A stretch of 64,000 nt of DNA from a bacterium (GCA_028821575.1 JAPPFW010000092.1:113888-177887), one strand, 5' to 3'. Shown: positions 25,737-34,913, counted from the first letter of the stretch. A program made the numbers and translations. Notes: generated by a model from the letters alone, not told the origin.

Positions 25737-27362
25737 CTAACCGATGGCGTCGATGTCGGTCCGGTCGTCCAGCATCTCCCAGCGGAGCAGCGAGTGGGGT
25801 ACGTTGCCATTGGTCCACAGGTAGTCGTGGAACCATCGGAGTCGGAATTCGTCCCCGAGCTTCCGCTTGGCGTCCGCCAGGAGGCGGATGACCTCCAGCT
25901 TGCCGACCATGTAGCTCATGGCAAGCCCGGGACTGGCCAGGTACATAGCCGTCTCCTCAAGGGCGGTCTGGTAGTCGATGGGGACCAGGTCCATGAAAGT
26001 CCTCATCCCTTCTTCCAACGTCATCGCCCCTGTCGCGAGGCTTACGTCCACCACCGAGCGGAGGCTGCGCAGGCGCTTGAAGTTCTGGACGACCAGCCGG
26101 GACCAGGGTGCGTCGTCGAACAGGCCGGCCTGAAGCATGAGCGACTCGTTGTAGTGCGCGAGACCCTCGTTGGCGGTCGAGTCGTAGTAACGGCGCCGGA
26201 CCGGATTCGGATTCGCCCAGGAGAGGGCCAGTTGCTTGTAGTGAACTCCTTCGTGAATGATCCCGAGGCGAGGGTCGTGAGCTATCACGACGAAGAAGTA
26301 CGGTAGGGGACCCTTAGGATCCCACACGTAGGCGAGGCCGTCCTCGTCCAGGCGCCGATCCGAGGTCAGGTCGTTGGCGCAACCCAACCAGGTGAGCGGC
26401 TGCACGTAGGAGGGAAGCGGCGCCATGTGGTACCTGCTCAGGGAGTCCGGCTGGGTAAGCAGGTTCTCCGCCTCGTAGAACTCCCGGACCTCCCGTTCCT
26501 GCCTTATCTCATGCTCAGCCTGCTCTTCGGCCGACTCGAAGGCGGGCGGTATCGCGTCCTCCGAGCCCCGGTTCCGCTCGATCTCCTCCCAGGCGTAGTT
26601 GCGGTAGATCTCCCGGTTGGCAAGAAGGACTATTTCCTCGGGCGAGAGAGCCAGGAGGGCCACGTTGCGGAGGAACCAGACAAATGTCTCCCGACCGACC
26701 CGCTCGTGCCGAGGCATGCCGTCCTGGCGTTCGCGGAGCCACTCCCGGAAGTCGACCAGCTGTGCCGTAGCTTCGGCCCCCGCCTCCGCGAGCGGTCCCC
26801 GCCGGCCCGGGTCGAAGTGAGGACCGAGTTCGCTGATGGACCGGGGTAGCGCATCGTCGATGTCTCCCAGCAACCGCACCGCGGCGCCGGCCAGGGCCGA
26901 CGTGCCGGCGCGGGCCAGGTTGTCCCGGGCCACCTCCAGCTGCCGGCCCACCTGATGGAGTTGGAAGATCACCCCGTCCTGTCGATCGGTGTCGAACGGC
27001 GCGGCCGGAACCATCAGGTCGTAGGCCAGCCCCAGGGCCTGGTGCACTTGCATGACCGCGTCCCGCTCCCAGTTGCGGAGGATCCCGACCTCCCACTCCA
27101 CCCGCGAGATGGCCGAGCCGATCAGGCGGTAGTCGACCTGGTTGGGAACCGAGTCATCGGTTACGTCGAGCGCTTCCCACCGGCGGCGGAACTCCGCGGC
27201 TCGCTCGAGCCGGCGCCGGGCGGAGTCCTCGTCGAACGCGGGAACCCAGTCCGGAGGATGCTCCACCCTGGGGACATCGTCCGGTGTCCGGTAGGAACTG
27301 GGGATACGCCACTCCCAGAACTCCCGGCCCAGATCCTGCACTTCCCGGTTCCGGTCGTCCAT
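25737..27362 (-). CDS. DUF885 family putative metallopeptidase (second copy)
   Basis: 541 aa from ATG 27362, preceded by GAGAGGA; an in-frame GTG five codons earlier is less well placed. It is colinear over its whole length with the DUF885 protein at 17360-19000. The metal motif HEGVHYKQLALSWANPNP and the later ANEGLAHYNESLMLQAG are conserved. Cytoplasmic (no signal peptide). Located between HyuB paralogue 3 and the small membrane protein in the direction of the ABC-transporter/Hyu locus, so a role in degrading imported peptides or amides is plausible but unproven. Confidence 0.87.
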   Translation of the reverse strand: MDDRNREVQDLGREFWEWRIPSSYRTPDDVPRVEHPPDWVPAFDEDSARRRLERAAEFRRRWEALDVTDDSVPNQVDYRLIGSAISRVEWEVGILRNWERDAVMQVHQALGLAYDLMVPAAPFDTDRQDGVIFQLHQVGRQLEVARDNLARAGTSALAGAAVRLLGDIDDALPRSISELGPHFDPGRRGPLAEAGAEATAQLVDFREWLRERQDGMPRHERVGRETFVWFLRNVALLALSPEEIVLLANREIYRNYAWEEIERNRGSEDAIPPAFESAEEQAEHEIRQEREVREFYEAENLLTQPDSLSRYHMAPLPSYVQPLTWLGCANDLTSDRRLDEDGLAYVWDPKGPLPYFFVVIAHDPRLGIIHEGVHYKQLALSWANPNPVRRRYYDSTANEGLAHYNESLMLQAGLFDDAPWSRLVVQNFKRLRSLRSVVDVSLATGAMTLEEGMRTFMDLVPIDYQTALEETAMYLASPGLAMSYMVGKLEVIRLLADAKRKLGDEFRLRWFHDYLWTNGNVPHSLLRWEMLDDRTDIDAIG

Positions 27363-27417
27363 GGCCGGTCCTCTCACTCGTCTTAACCAAGAAACGAAGC
27401 TGCGGCTAACCCGGCAG

Positions 27418-29067
27418 TCAGATCACCAACTCGAGGCGGCGGTCCCGCTCGTGGTCAGCGGCCGAACGTTCCGCCGGTTCTCCCCAGCCTCCTCCGCCGC
27501 CGGTCTTGACCAGGATCCTGGTTCCGGCCTCGACCTTGAGATTGTTGGCCTTGAGAATGTGGACCCCCGGCTTCCCGGGGCGGTAGACCCACACCTCCGG
27601 CGGCTTGCCGTCCTTGCCACCGAACAGGCCCCACGACGGCGTGGTGGCCCGCTCGAACCACAACTGCACCGTCACCGGAGCGAGCAGCTCGTACTCCCTG
27701 ATGATTCCAAGACCGCCGCGCCACTTCCCGTCCCCCCCGGATCCGTCCCGTAGGCTGTGGCGGCGCATGATGAGGGGGTACCGGTGCTCCATAGTCTCGA
27801 TGGGGAAGTTCTTGAAGTCGCCCGCCGAGGAGTGGATCAGGGCCGACTCGCCGTCCCCGCCCTCGTAGGCACCCCAGCCACCGGTCAGGGACTCCCCCGA
27901 TAGGAACAGGCCGTGCTCGTTCTCACCCACGAGGATGACATTCCACGAGTCGGCCACGTGCCCGGCGGCGGTACGCTCAGGTATTACCTCGCTCAGCGCT
28001 TTGATGATGCATTCCATGGCGAGCGATAGGTGCGGTCCGTAGTGAAGACAGGGAGCGGTATCGCTCGGATTGAAGCACGTGCCTTCCGGAGCGATTACCT
28101 CCAGGTTGCGGAAGTTCCCTCCCGATACCGGCGCGTGCGGGTTGACCAGGAACTTGAACGCCTGCTCCATCGCGGAACGGGTCTGTACCACCCCACTGTT
28201 GATGCTGCCCACGCACTGGCGGTGGGACCCGGTCAGGTCCACCGTCATGCTGTCGCCGTCGATGGTGACGGTCACCTTTATGTAGACGGGCTCATCGGTG
28301 ACGGGATCGCCATCCAAGAACCCGTCGGCCACGTACACCCCATCGGGAATCTCGGCAACCGAAGCACGATCCTCGGCTTCAGCCTGGTTGAACACCATCT
28401 CGACGGACTTCTCGACCAGATCCCAACCGAAGCGCCGCACGATCGAGAAGAACCGCTCGACCCCGGTCCGGCAGGCACTGATCTCGGCCATCAGATCACC
28501 CACCAACGCGGTCGGGAAGCGGGAGTTGAGTGCTATCAGGTCCACGATCTGCTGGTCGAGCCGGCCATCCCGGAAGAGGCAGATGGGCGGGATCCGCACA
28601 CCCTCCTGGAATATGTCCACAGTATCGGTGACGAAGCCGGCCTCCTTGGCGCCGATGTCGTTCCAGTGGGCCTTCGCCGCCGTGAAACCTCTCAGCGTGC
28701 CGTCGAAGAACACCGGGGCGTACACCGTAACATCGTTCAGATGACTGCCGGCGATAGTCGAGTCGTTGACGATCCAGACATCTCCCTCCTGGAACACTTC
28801 GTAGCCCTTGATCTTGATCACCTCACGGAGAGTGCCGCCAAGGCTTCCCAGGAAGAACGGGAGGCCCGGCGCCTGGCCGAGCAGGTGACCCTCGACGTCG
28901 TATATACCCACCGAGCAGTCCTTCATCTCGTAGATCACCGGACTGTGCGCGCTGCGATACAGATTACGCCTCATCTGCTCGGCTCCCGAGATGAACGCGT
29001 TACGCACCACCTCCACAGTCGCCGGCGACGGCACAGAAGTGTCAGCAACCCCCGCAGCCACGCTCAC
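27418..29067 (-). CDS. Hydantoinase B / oxoprolinase beta-type subunit (HyuB paralogue 3)
   Basis: 549 aa, colinear with the other two HyuB proteins (SPVIYEMKDCSVGIYDVEG; C-terminus KTGGGGGWGEP). It is the most diverged of the three in DNA, with many synonymous changes, so it is the oldest duplicate. No HyuA is adjacent to it; it lies directly downstream of DppF and upstream of DUF885. It may share the single HyuA at 23329 or form an alternative complex. Function: subunit of an ATP-dependent cyclic-amide hydrolase, by family. Confidence 0.91.
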   Translation of the reverse strand: MSVAAGVADTSVPSPATVEVVRNAFISGAEQMRRNLYRSAHSPVIYEMKDCSVGIYDVEGHLLGQAPGLPFFLGSLGGTLREVIKIKGYEVFQEGDVWIVNDSTIAGSHLNDVTVYAPVFFDGTLRGFTAAKAHWNDIGAKEAGFVTDTVDIFQEGVRIPPICLFRDGRLDQQIVDLIALNSRFPTALVGDLMAEISACRTGVERFFSIVRRFGWDLVEKSVEMVFNQAEAEDRASVAEIPDGVYVADGFLDGDPVTDEPVYIKVTVTIDGDSMTVDLTGSHRQCVGSINSGVVQTRSAMEQAFKFLVNPHAPVSGGNFRNLEVIAPEGTCFNPSDTAPCLHYGPHLSLAMECIIKALSEVIPERTAAGHVADSWNVILVGENEHGLFLSGESLTGGWGAYEGGDGESALIHSSAGDFKNFPIETMEHRYPLIMRRHSLRDGSGGDGKWRGGLGIIREYELLAPVTVQLWFERATTPSWGLFGGKDGKPPEVWVYRPGKPGVHILKANNLKVEAGTRILVKTGGGGGWGEPAERSAADHERDRRLELVI

Positions 29068-29110
29068 AATCCCGACCCTCCCATCACTCCATAACTCAAA
29101 TCATCCATCT

Positions 29111-29145
29111 GATCACAAGCCACCAGCCACAAGCCACCAGCCACT
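29111..29145. repeat. Heptanucleotide array, AGCCACC/AGCCACA x4 plus a degenerate unit
   Basis: GATCACA, AGCCACC, AGCCACA, AGCCACC, AGCCACT in register. The last unit overlaps the stop codon of DppF (29144-29146, minus strand). Confidence 0.9.
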
Positions 29146-30091
29146 AGACAGCTTTCCAGCATCGCACCATCCGCCCTTCGGTACCGCTCGGCACCAACTC
29201 CTGCTCGGTCGAGCAGGAGGACTCCGCTAGGGGACATCTGGGCATCAGCCGGCATCCGGACACCGGGTCGGTCTCACCTTTGGGCCCTAGGGCGAACTCA
29301 TCGGTCGCGAACCTGCTGGCGGCGATCAGCGCCTGCGTGTAGGGGTGGGCGGGCGACTCGAACACCTGTTCGACTGTGCCCCGCTCGACTATCTGGCCGA
29401 GGTACATGACAACTATCTCGTCGGCGCAGACCCTCACCGCTTCGAGGTCATGGGAGATGAAGACGAACGCGACGTTGAACTCCTCCTGGAGTTGCTGCAG
29501 GAGCGACAGGATCTCACCGCGCACGCTCAGGTCCAGCGACGAGGTCGGCTCGTCGAGTACCACCAGATCGGGGTCAGGGGCCAAGGCCCGGGCAATGGCG
29601 GCTCTCTGTAACTGGCCCCCGCTCAACGCCCTCGGCTTGCGATCCCATAGTTCCTCGCCGAGGTTCACGGATGTCAGTACATGCCGAAGGCGTTCCCCCT
29701 GCTGTGTTCTCGACATGTCCGCCCTGAGCCGGCGCAACGGCTGGGCCACTGAACTGCTCACGGTCCGGGTCGGATCGAACGACGCCTGGGGCATCTGGAA
29801 GACCATCTGGATCAGGCGGCGGTGGGGGCGCATCTTCCGAACCTTGAGACCTCCGAGTTGGACCCCCTCAAGCACCACCTCACCGGCGGTAGGGGGCGTG
29901 AGCCCCAGCAGGCACCGCGCCACGGTTGACTTGCCCGAGCCGCTCTCCCCGACGATCCCGAGGGTACGCCCGCGCTCGACCACGAACGACACGTCCTGCG
30001 CGGCGCGCACCGTCTCTACCCGACCGATCGAATGCCGGACCCGGTAGGTCTTGGATAGGTTGCGCACCTCGAGAATCGGGAAGTCATCCAT
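29144..30091 (-). CDS. dppF: Dipeptide/oligopeptide ABC transporter ATP-binding protein (DppF/OppF type)
   Basis: 315 aa from ATG 30091, which lies within the last codons of DppD. It has Walker A GESGSGKSTVARCLLG, a Q-loop, the signature LSGGQLQRAAIARAL and Walker B DLVVLDEPTSSLD. The C-terminal oligopeptide-permease extension has its Cys cluster (GCRLMPRCPLAESSC), which in relatives holds an Fe-S cluster. One of two cytoplasmic ATPases of the transporter encoded by 29144-35784. A heptamer array runs into its stop codon. Confidence 0.93.
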   Translation of the reverse strand: MDDFPILEVRNLSKTYRVRHSIGRVETVRAAQDVSFVVERGRTLGIVGESGSGKSTVARCLLGLTPPTAGEVVLEGVQLGGLKVRKMRPHRRLIQMVFQMPQASFDPTRTVSSSVAQPLRRLRADMSRTQQGERLRHVLTSVNLGEELWDRKPRALSGGQLQRAAIARALAPDPDLVVLDEPTSSLDLSVRGEILSLLQQLQEEFNVAFVFISHDLEAVRVCADEIVVMYLGQIVERGTVEQVFESPAHPYTQALIAASRFATDEFALGPKGETDPVSGCRLMPRCPLAESSCSTEQELVPSGTEGRMVRCWKAV

Positions 30092-31067
30092 TTCCAGGCC
30101 CCAGGTGGCAGAGCAAGCTGCGCCGCTCGGCAGGCTCGTGCAGCGGGAGAGGCTCGCGGTCACACACCTCCATCCGTGATACACACCGGTCGCGGAAGGC
30201 ACACAGGTCGTACACCTCGGTCATCTTGGGGACAAGCCCCGGTATCGAGCGGGGCCGCTCATCGGTGCGTAGGTCGACGCACTCGAGCAGTGCCCTCGAA
30301 TACGGATGGCTTGGCTCGGCCAGGATCTGCTCCCTGGGACCGAACTCCACCACCCGCCCTGCGTACATGATGCCGATGTGACGAGAGACCCTCGCCACCG
30401 CACGCAGATCGTGGGAGATGAAGAGCAGTGCGGCGTTGCGGGCATGGACCTGGGACTCGAGGAGGTCGAGCACCCTGATCTGGGTGGTCATATCGAGGCC
30501 GGTGGTCGGTTCATCGGCCAGGATCAGTGCCGGGCCGCAGGCCAGAGCCAGCGCGATGTTGACCCTCTGCGCCATGCCGCCGCTCAACTGGTGCGGGTGA
30601 CGTCTGAGAACGGTCTCCGGGTCGCCGAACTCGAGTTCCTTAAGGGTGGATCGGGCGAAATCCTGCGGATCCCCGTCCGACAGATCACGGTTCGCCTTGT
30701 ATGCGTCCACGATCTGGCGCTCCACCTTGAGCATGGGATCGAGCGCCGACACGGGATTCTGGTAGATCATCGCCACATCCGCTCCGCGGTAGGCCTGTAG
30801 CTCCCCAGGACCCATGTCGAGAACCTGCCGTCCGTTCCACTCGATGGCGCCACCGGTGATGGCTCCTCCCGGTGGCATCAGGCGCAGGATCGACCGCAGC
30901 GTCATCGTCTTGCCCGATCCGCTCTCGCCCACCAGCCCCACCGTCTCGCCGGGGTACACGTCCAAGTCGACCCCTTGGAGGGGATGGACCGGCCCCGACG
31001 CGGTGTGGATGGTCACCTCTATGCCCGAGAGAGACAGGAGGGCGCCGTTAGAGGATGCTCGTGTCAC
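30084..31067 (-). CDS. dppD: Dipeptide/oligopeptide ABC transporter ATP-binding protein (DppD/OppD type)
   Basis: 327 aa from GTG 31067, which overlaps the DppC stop as GTGA; the frame extends upstream but overlaps DppC and is not conserved there. Walker A GESGSGKTMTLRSIL, signature LSGGMAQRVNIALAL, Walker B ALILADEPTTGLD, and the C-terminal Cys cluster CAFRDRCVSRMEVC are all present. It forms the ATPase heterodimer with DppF and overlaps it by 8 nt. Confidence 0.93.
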   Translation of the reverse strand: MTRASSNGALLSLSGIEVTIHTASGPVHPLQGVDLDVYPGETVGLVGESGSGKTMTLRSILRLMPPGGAITGGAIEWNGRQVLDMGPGELQAYRGADVAMIYQNPVSALDPMLKVERQIVDAYKANRDLSDGDPQDFARSTLKELEFGDPETVLRRHPHQLSGGMAQRVNIALALACGPALILADEPTTGLDMTTQIRVLDLLESQVHARNAALLFISHDLRAVARVSRHIGIMYAGRVVEFGPREQILAEPSHPYSRALLECVDLRTDERPRSIPGLVPKMTEVYDLCAFRDRCVSRMEVCDREPLPLHEPAERRSLLCHLGPGNG

Positions 31068-31954
31068 GAGGACACCCTTGTCGGGTCGATGGGTACGTCC
31101 GATCCTATCGAAAAGCCGGTGAGGGAATACACGGAGAGCGCGATCGCGGCTCCTGGGAAGAGCGATGCCCACCACTTGCCGGCAACTATCAGGTTGGCAC
31201 CCTCTCTGATCATCGCGCCCCACTCTGGGCTAGGTGGTTCTATTCCGAGTCCGATGAAGCTCAAACCGGCGATGATCTGGATGGCATATGCGCAGGTCAG
31301 AGCGAAGAGAGCCAAGATCTGGCCGCGAGCGTTGGGAATGAAGTGCTTCCACACGATCCCCCAGCCGCCGAGACCGCTGCACTTGGCCGCTTGGACGAAC
31401 TCGGCATCGGTCAACGGGATCAGCACGCTGCGAACCTGGCGCACGTAGGAGGGGAAGTTGACGAACGCTATGGCGATGACGAGAACCACGGTGCCCGTGT
31501 CGAACGGTTGGGGGAGGTCGAGGGCGCCGAGGGCCGCGAACAACACCAGCCCGAGGAGCAGCACGGGGAACGATTGCAGCACCTCCACCACGCGGAGCAC
31601 CACTGTGTCCACCCAGCCCCGCCGGTATGCGGCCCACGCCCCCATCATGGATCCCAGACCGCCGCCTAGCACGACCCCGATCAGGGCAAGCACGAAGTCT
31701 ATCCGGGCGCCGGCCACGACCCTCGAGTAGATGTCGAGCCCGAGGCTGTCAGTCCCGAACCAGTGATCGGCCGACGGAGGGGCGAGGGTGTTGAACGGAT
31801 CCGGACGAATCGGGTCATGGGTAACGATCCAGGGACCGAAGATGACGACCAAGAGGATTAGATAGAAGATCGAACGTCGTAGCGTCCTGCCCTTCGTGGG
31901 TCCGACGAAGATGCGGGAGGCGAGACTTCGGTCCGTCTGTGAACGAGTGGTCAT
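31064..31954 (-). CDS. dppC: Dipeptide/oligopeptide ABC transporter permease (DppC type)
   Basis: 296 aa, about six membrane helices. It has the N-terminal OppC_N segment (FYLILLVVIFGPWIVTHDP) and HWFGTDSLGLDIYSRVV, typical of DppC. The EAA loop is at FVQAAKCSGLGGWGIVWKHFIPN. The C-terminal region contains ITAGLSFIGLGIEPPSPEWG-like sequence. Inner membrane, partner of DppB. Confidence 0.94.
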   Translation of the reverse strand: MTTRSQTDRSLASRIFVGPTKGRTLRRSIFYLILLVVIFGPWIVTHDPIRPDPFNTLAPPSADHWFGTDSLGLDIYSRVVAGARIDFVLALIGVVLGGGLGSMMGAWAAYRRGWVDTVVLRVVEVLQSFPVLLLGLVLFAALGALDLPQPFDTGTVVLVIAIAFVNFPSYVRQVRSVLIPLTDAEFVQAAKCSGLGGWGIVWKHFIPNARGQILALFALTCAYAIQIIAGLSFIGLGIEPPSPEWGAMIREGANLIVAGKWWASLFPGAAIALSVYSLTGFSIGSDVPIDPTRVSS

Positions 31955-31960
31955 CGCCAG

Positions 31961-33022
31961 TCAGTCCCGCACTCGCGGATCCATGGCGTATTGCAGCAGG
32001 TCCACGATGAAGTAGAGCAGCACGTAGATGGTGGCCGCGACGATCACCACGCCGAGCACCGGGTCGTAGTCCGAGCGTTCCGACGCCCAGACGGCGTAGA
32101 ACCCGATCCCCGGCCAGGAGAACACCCTCTCCACCAGTACGGCGCCACCGATGAGATAGCCGAATGTCATGGCCATGAGGTTGAGAATGGGGGGCGAGGC
32201 GTTGCGGAAGACATCGCGGATCATGATCTTGCGGCGCGGCAGCCCGTAGCTGTAGGCGGCTTCCACGAAGGGACTAGCCAAAGCCGCGCTGACCGCCGCT
32301 CGGGTGACCCGGAACATGGGCGGGCTGCTCGTGATCCCCAGGGTCACAGCGGGCAGGATTAGATGCTTCAGGGCTTCCCAGGCCAATCCGGGATTGCCGA
32401 TCAATAGTGCGTCCAGCGTGTAGAACCCGGTGACCATCGTGGAACTATCGATCTCCGAGGTGAGCCGCCCGCGAGAAGGGAATATGGGAAAGACCTGATA
32501 GGAGAGGACGGTGAGGAGTAGCAGCCCGAGCCAGAACGCCGGAACGCTCACGCCGAACTGGGATATCCCCTCCCCGAGCTTGCCCAGCGGTCCGTTGGGA
32601 CGCACCGCGGCGCGCACACCCAATGGGATCGTCCATAGGCTGGCTACCACCATGCTGAAGAAGACCAGTTCGGCGGTTGCCGGGAGCCTGCGGGCGATCT
32701 CGTCAGTCACCGGGACGAAGGTGAAACGGGAGGAACCGAGGTCGCCCCGGAGAAGGGCGGTCACGTAGGTCGTGAACTGGACGTGGATCGGGTCGTTCAA
32801 ACCCATCATCTCCGCCCTGGCCTCGAGTATCTCCTCGCTGGTCTGGATGCCGACCGCGGCATAGAGCGGGGTTCCCGTGGATCGGGTCACCGCGAAGGCG
32901 AGGACCACCACCGAGAAGAGCACCACAGCAAGGATGGCTACGCGGTTCGCGAGGAATAGCGTCCATCTGCGCAGACCGGAAAGTCGCGACTGTGCCTCGT
33001 CCTGCTGTGTCGGTGCTTCTAT
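31961..33022 (-). CDS. dppB: Dipeptide/oligopeptide ABC transporter permease (DppB type), unusual start
   Basis: About 353 aa if begun at 33022. The nearest conventional start, GTG 32926, would cut off the front of the first membrane helix. The frame is open upstream and reads a convincing permease N-terminus (GLRRWTLFLANRVAILAVVL). No ATG, GTG or TTG lies between the upstream stop and 32926. An ATA at 33020-33022 has CGGGAG six bases before it and is a candidate start. The body is standard DppB: FGVSVPAFWLGLLLL, an EAA-like loop near YSYGLPRRKIMIRDVFRN and about six helices. It is the first permease after the binding-protein gene. Confidence 0.85.
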   Translation of the reverse strand: MEAPTQQDEAQSRLSGLRRWTLFLANRVAILAVVLFSVVVLAFAVTRSTGTPLYAAVGIQTSEEILEARAEMMGLNDPIHVQFTTYVTALLRGDLGSSRFTFVPVTDEIARRLPATAELVFFSMVVASLWTIPLGVRAAVRPNGPLGKLGEGISQFGVSVPAFWLGLLLLTVLSYQVFPIFPSRGRLTSEIDSSTMVTGFYTLDALLIGNPGLAWEALKHLILPAVTLGITSSPPMFRVTRAAVSAALASPFVEAAYSYGLPRRKIMIRDVFRNASPPILNLMAMTFGYLIGGAVLVERVFSWPGIGFYAVWASERSDYDPVLGVVIVAATIYVLLYFIVDLLQYAMDPRVRD

Positions 33023-33049
33023 GCGGAACTCCCGGAGGTTCGGGACCGA

Positions 33050-33077
33050 GAGAGGGCCGGTGTTACCCGGCCCTCTC
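33050..33077 (-). terminator. Intercistronic stem-loop between binding protein and permease genes
   Basis: Perfect 11-bp stem GAGAGGGCCGG/CCGGCCCTCTC with a 6-nt loop, between the binding-protein stop (33099) and the DppB start. There is no U-tract, so it is more likely an mRNA-stabilising or partially terminating hairpin that lets the binding protein outnumber the permease. Confidence 0.75.
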
Positions 33078-33098
33078 GGTCATGGTTTCTGGTACTAC

Positions 33099-34913
33099 TT
33101 AAGCGCGCTCCAGTGCAGCGAACCAAAGCAGCCCATCGGGATGGTGGACGTACCCGGTGATGTCCTCGCGCATAGCCATCGTGAAGTTGGCATTGGCGAG
33201 CCACAGCATCGGCGACGCCTCGGTCACTAGGGCGATGGCCTCCCGGTACGGGTCCCGCAGAGCATTGTCATCGAGAACGGAAGCGGTCTCCTGGAGGATC
33301 TCGTCGACCCGTGCGTCCGAGAACCCGGTCCAGTTGATCACAGTGGCCGTTTCCCACCACAGGTAGAAGTGGTAGTACGGATCGTCGATGTAGTCGAGCA
33401 GACCACCCCGGAATGCCGCCTGGTGTTGGAGGTTGCTGACGTTCAGCACCTCGAACATCTCCGATCCGCTGATGGGACGGATCGTCATGTCGATTCCGAC
33501 ATCGGCCAGGTTGGCCTTCATATTGGCCGCGATGGCGTCGTCGAGCGCCACACCCTGGCGGATGACCAACTCGAACTCGAATCCATCGGGCTGTCCGGCT
33601 GCCGCGAGGTGCTCGCGCGCCTTGTCGGGGTTGTACTCGTAGATCCAACTGTCGGCGAGGCCGAACAGATCGAAGACCCTCGCGTTCACCGACATGGGCC
33701 CCTGAGCGTGGACGGCATGGCCCTTCAACACGCCGTTGACGATCGCGTCGTAATCGATGGCGTAGGCAACCGCTCTGCGGAGATCCAGGTTGTCGAACGG
33801 GGGCTGCTCAAGGTTGAGCATCACGTTCATGGAGTTGCGGTCCGGTATGGAAAGGACCTTGACACCATCGGATGCCCCGGCCAACTCCAACTCCGAAGCG
33901 GACATGTCGAGCGCGATGTCCACGTCGCCGCTCTGGAGGAGGGCGAGGCGGTTGGAGCTCTCGGGAACGACTAGCAACTCGACGGTTTCGAAGTACGGTT
34001 GCCGGCCCGGCCAGGTCGGATTCGCCTTCAGGACCATCTTGGAACCGCGCTCCCAGCTATCCATCACGTACCGGCCATTACCGGCGAAGTTCTGCGACAG
34101 CCATGTGGCGCCCCACGGATCGTCGTCGGTGGAGTTGTCGCCAACAGCCACGGAATCGATGACACCCATGCTCTGGTCCCTCATCAGCGGCAGCACGATG
34201 GTCGATGGCCGGATGTCATGCAGGATGAGCGTTTGCTCGTCCACCCTCTCGACTTGGTCCATACCGTGCAGACCGATGTTGCCCCAGACCCAGGCCGGCC
34301 CCGAAGGAAGCGCGAAGGCCCGCTCGATCGTCCAGATGACATCGTCGGTCGTAACCGCGCGTCCGCTGGACGGGAACACCAGACCTTGCCGGAGCTTGAG
34401 AGTCAGCTTCGTGTAATCATCGCTGAAGTCCCAGTTCTCGACCCAGCCACCCTCGAAGGCGGTGGTGTCGGCATAGGCGTAATCGCCCTGCGACGGCCCC
34501 GGCAGGTACTGGACTGACTGCATGTAGGTGTTCTTGAGAACCAGGTTGGTCAGGTTCGCCTGCCCGTAGTTGGGATCGAGGTGCTCGACATCGTCCTTCA
34601 TGGCGATACGGAGGGTCCGCGCCTCAGGATCGTCGGCGTAGACGACCACTTCCACTTCCTCGGTCACGACCACTTCCTCGGTCACGACCACTTCCTCGGT
34701 CTCGGTCACGATCGACGTAACCACGACTTCCTCGGTTACAACCTCGGTCTCGGTCACCACCTCGGTGACGGTCTCAGTCTCGGTCACGACCGACGTAACC
34801 ACGACTGTCTCGGTCACAGTCACGGTCTCAGTGGTACCGCAGGCCGCTACCACCAACGCCATACCGAGCAACGCCGCCATGATCGGTGGCGTCCGCTTCC
34901 AAAGCATTCTCAT
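33099..34913 (-). CDS. dppA: Peptide/opine ABC transporter substrate-binding lipoprotein (SBP family 5)
   Basis: 604 aa from ATG 34913, preceded by AGGAGG six bases upstream. Signal peptide with lipobox ALVVAAC, so the mature protein is a membrane-anchored extracytoplasmic receptor. The next about 65 residues are an almost pure Val/Thr/Glu repeat (VTEEVVVTEEVEVVV). The SBP_bac_5 domain follows (DVEHLDPNYGQ, TLKLRQGLVFPSSGRAVTTD, ANPTWPGRQPYFETV, LRRAVAYAIDYDAIV). It delivers peptides or related ligands to DppBCDF encoded downstream. The repeat acts as a spacer through the cell wall (inference). Confidence 0.93.
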   Translation of the reverse strand: MRMLWKRTPPIMAALLGMALVVAACGTTETVTVTETVVVTSVVTETETVTEVVTETEVVTEEVVVTSIVTETEEVVVTEEVVVTEEVEVVVYADDPEARTLRIAMKDDVEHLDPNYGQANLTNLVLKNTYMQSVQYLPGPSQGDYAYADTTAFEGGWVENWDFSDDYTKLTLKLRQGLVFPSSGRAVTTDDVIWTIERAFALPSGPAWVWGNIGLHGMDQVERVDEQTLILHDIRPSTIVLPLMRDQSMGVIDSVAVGDNSTDDDPWGATWLSQNFAGNGRYVMDSWERGSKMVLKANPTWPGRQPYFETVELLVVPESSNRLALLQSGDVDIALDMSASELELAGASDGVKVLSIPDRNSMNVMLNLEQPPFDNLDLRRAVAYAIDYDAIVNGVLKGHAVHAQGPMSVNARVFDLFGLADSWIYEYNPDKAREHLAAAGQPDGFEFELVIRQGVALDDAIAANMKANLADVGIDMTIRPISGSEMFEVLNVSNLQHQAAFRGGLLDYIDDPYYHFYLWWETATVINWTGFSDARVDEILQETASVLDDNALRDPYREAIALVTEASPMLWLANANFTMAMREDITGYVHHPDGLLWFAALERA

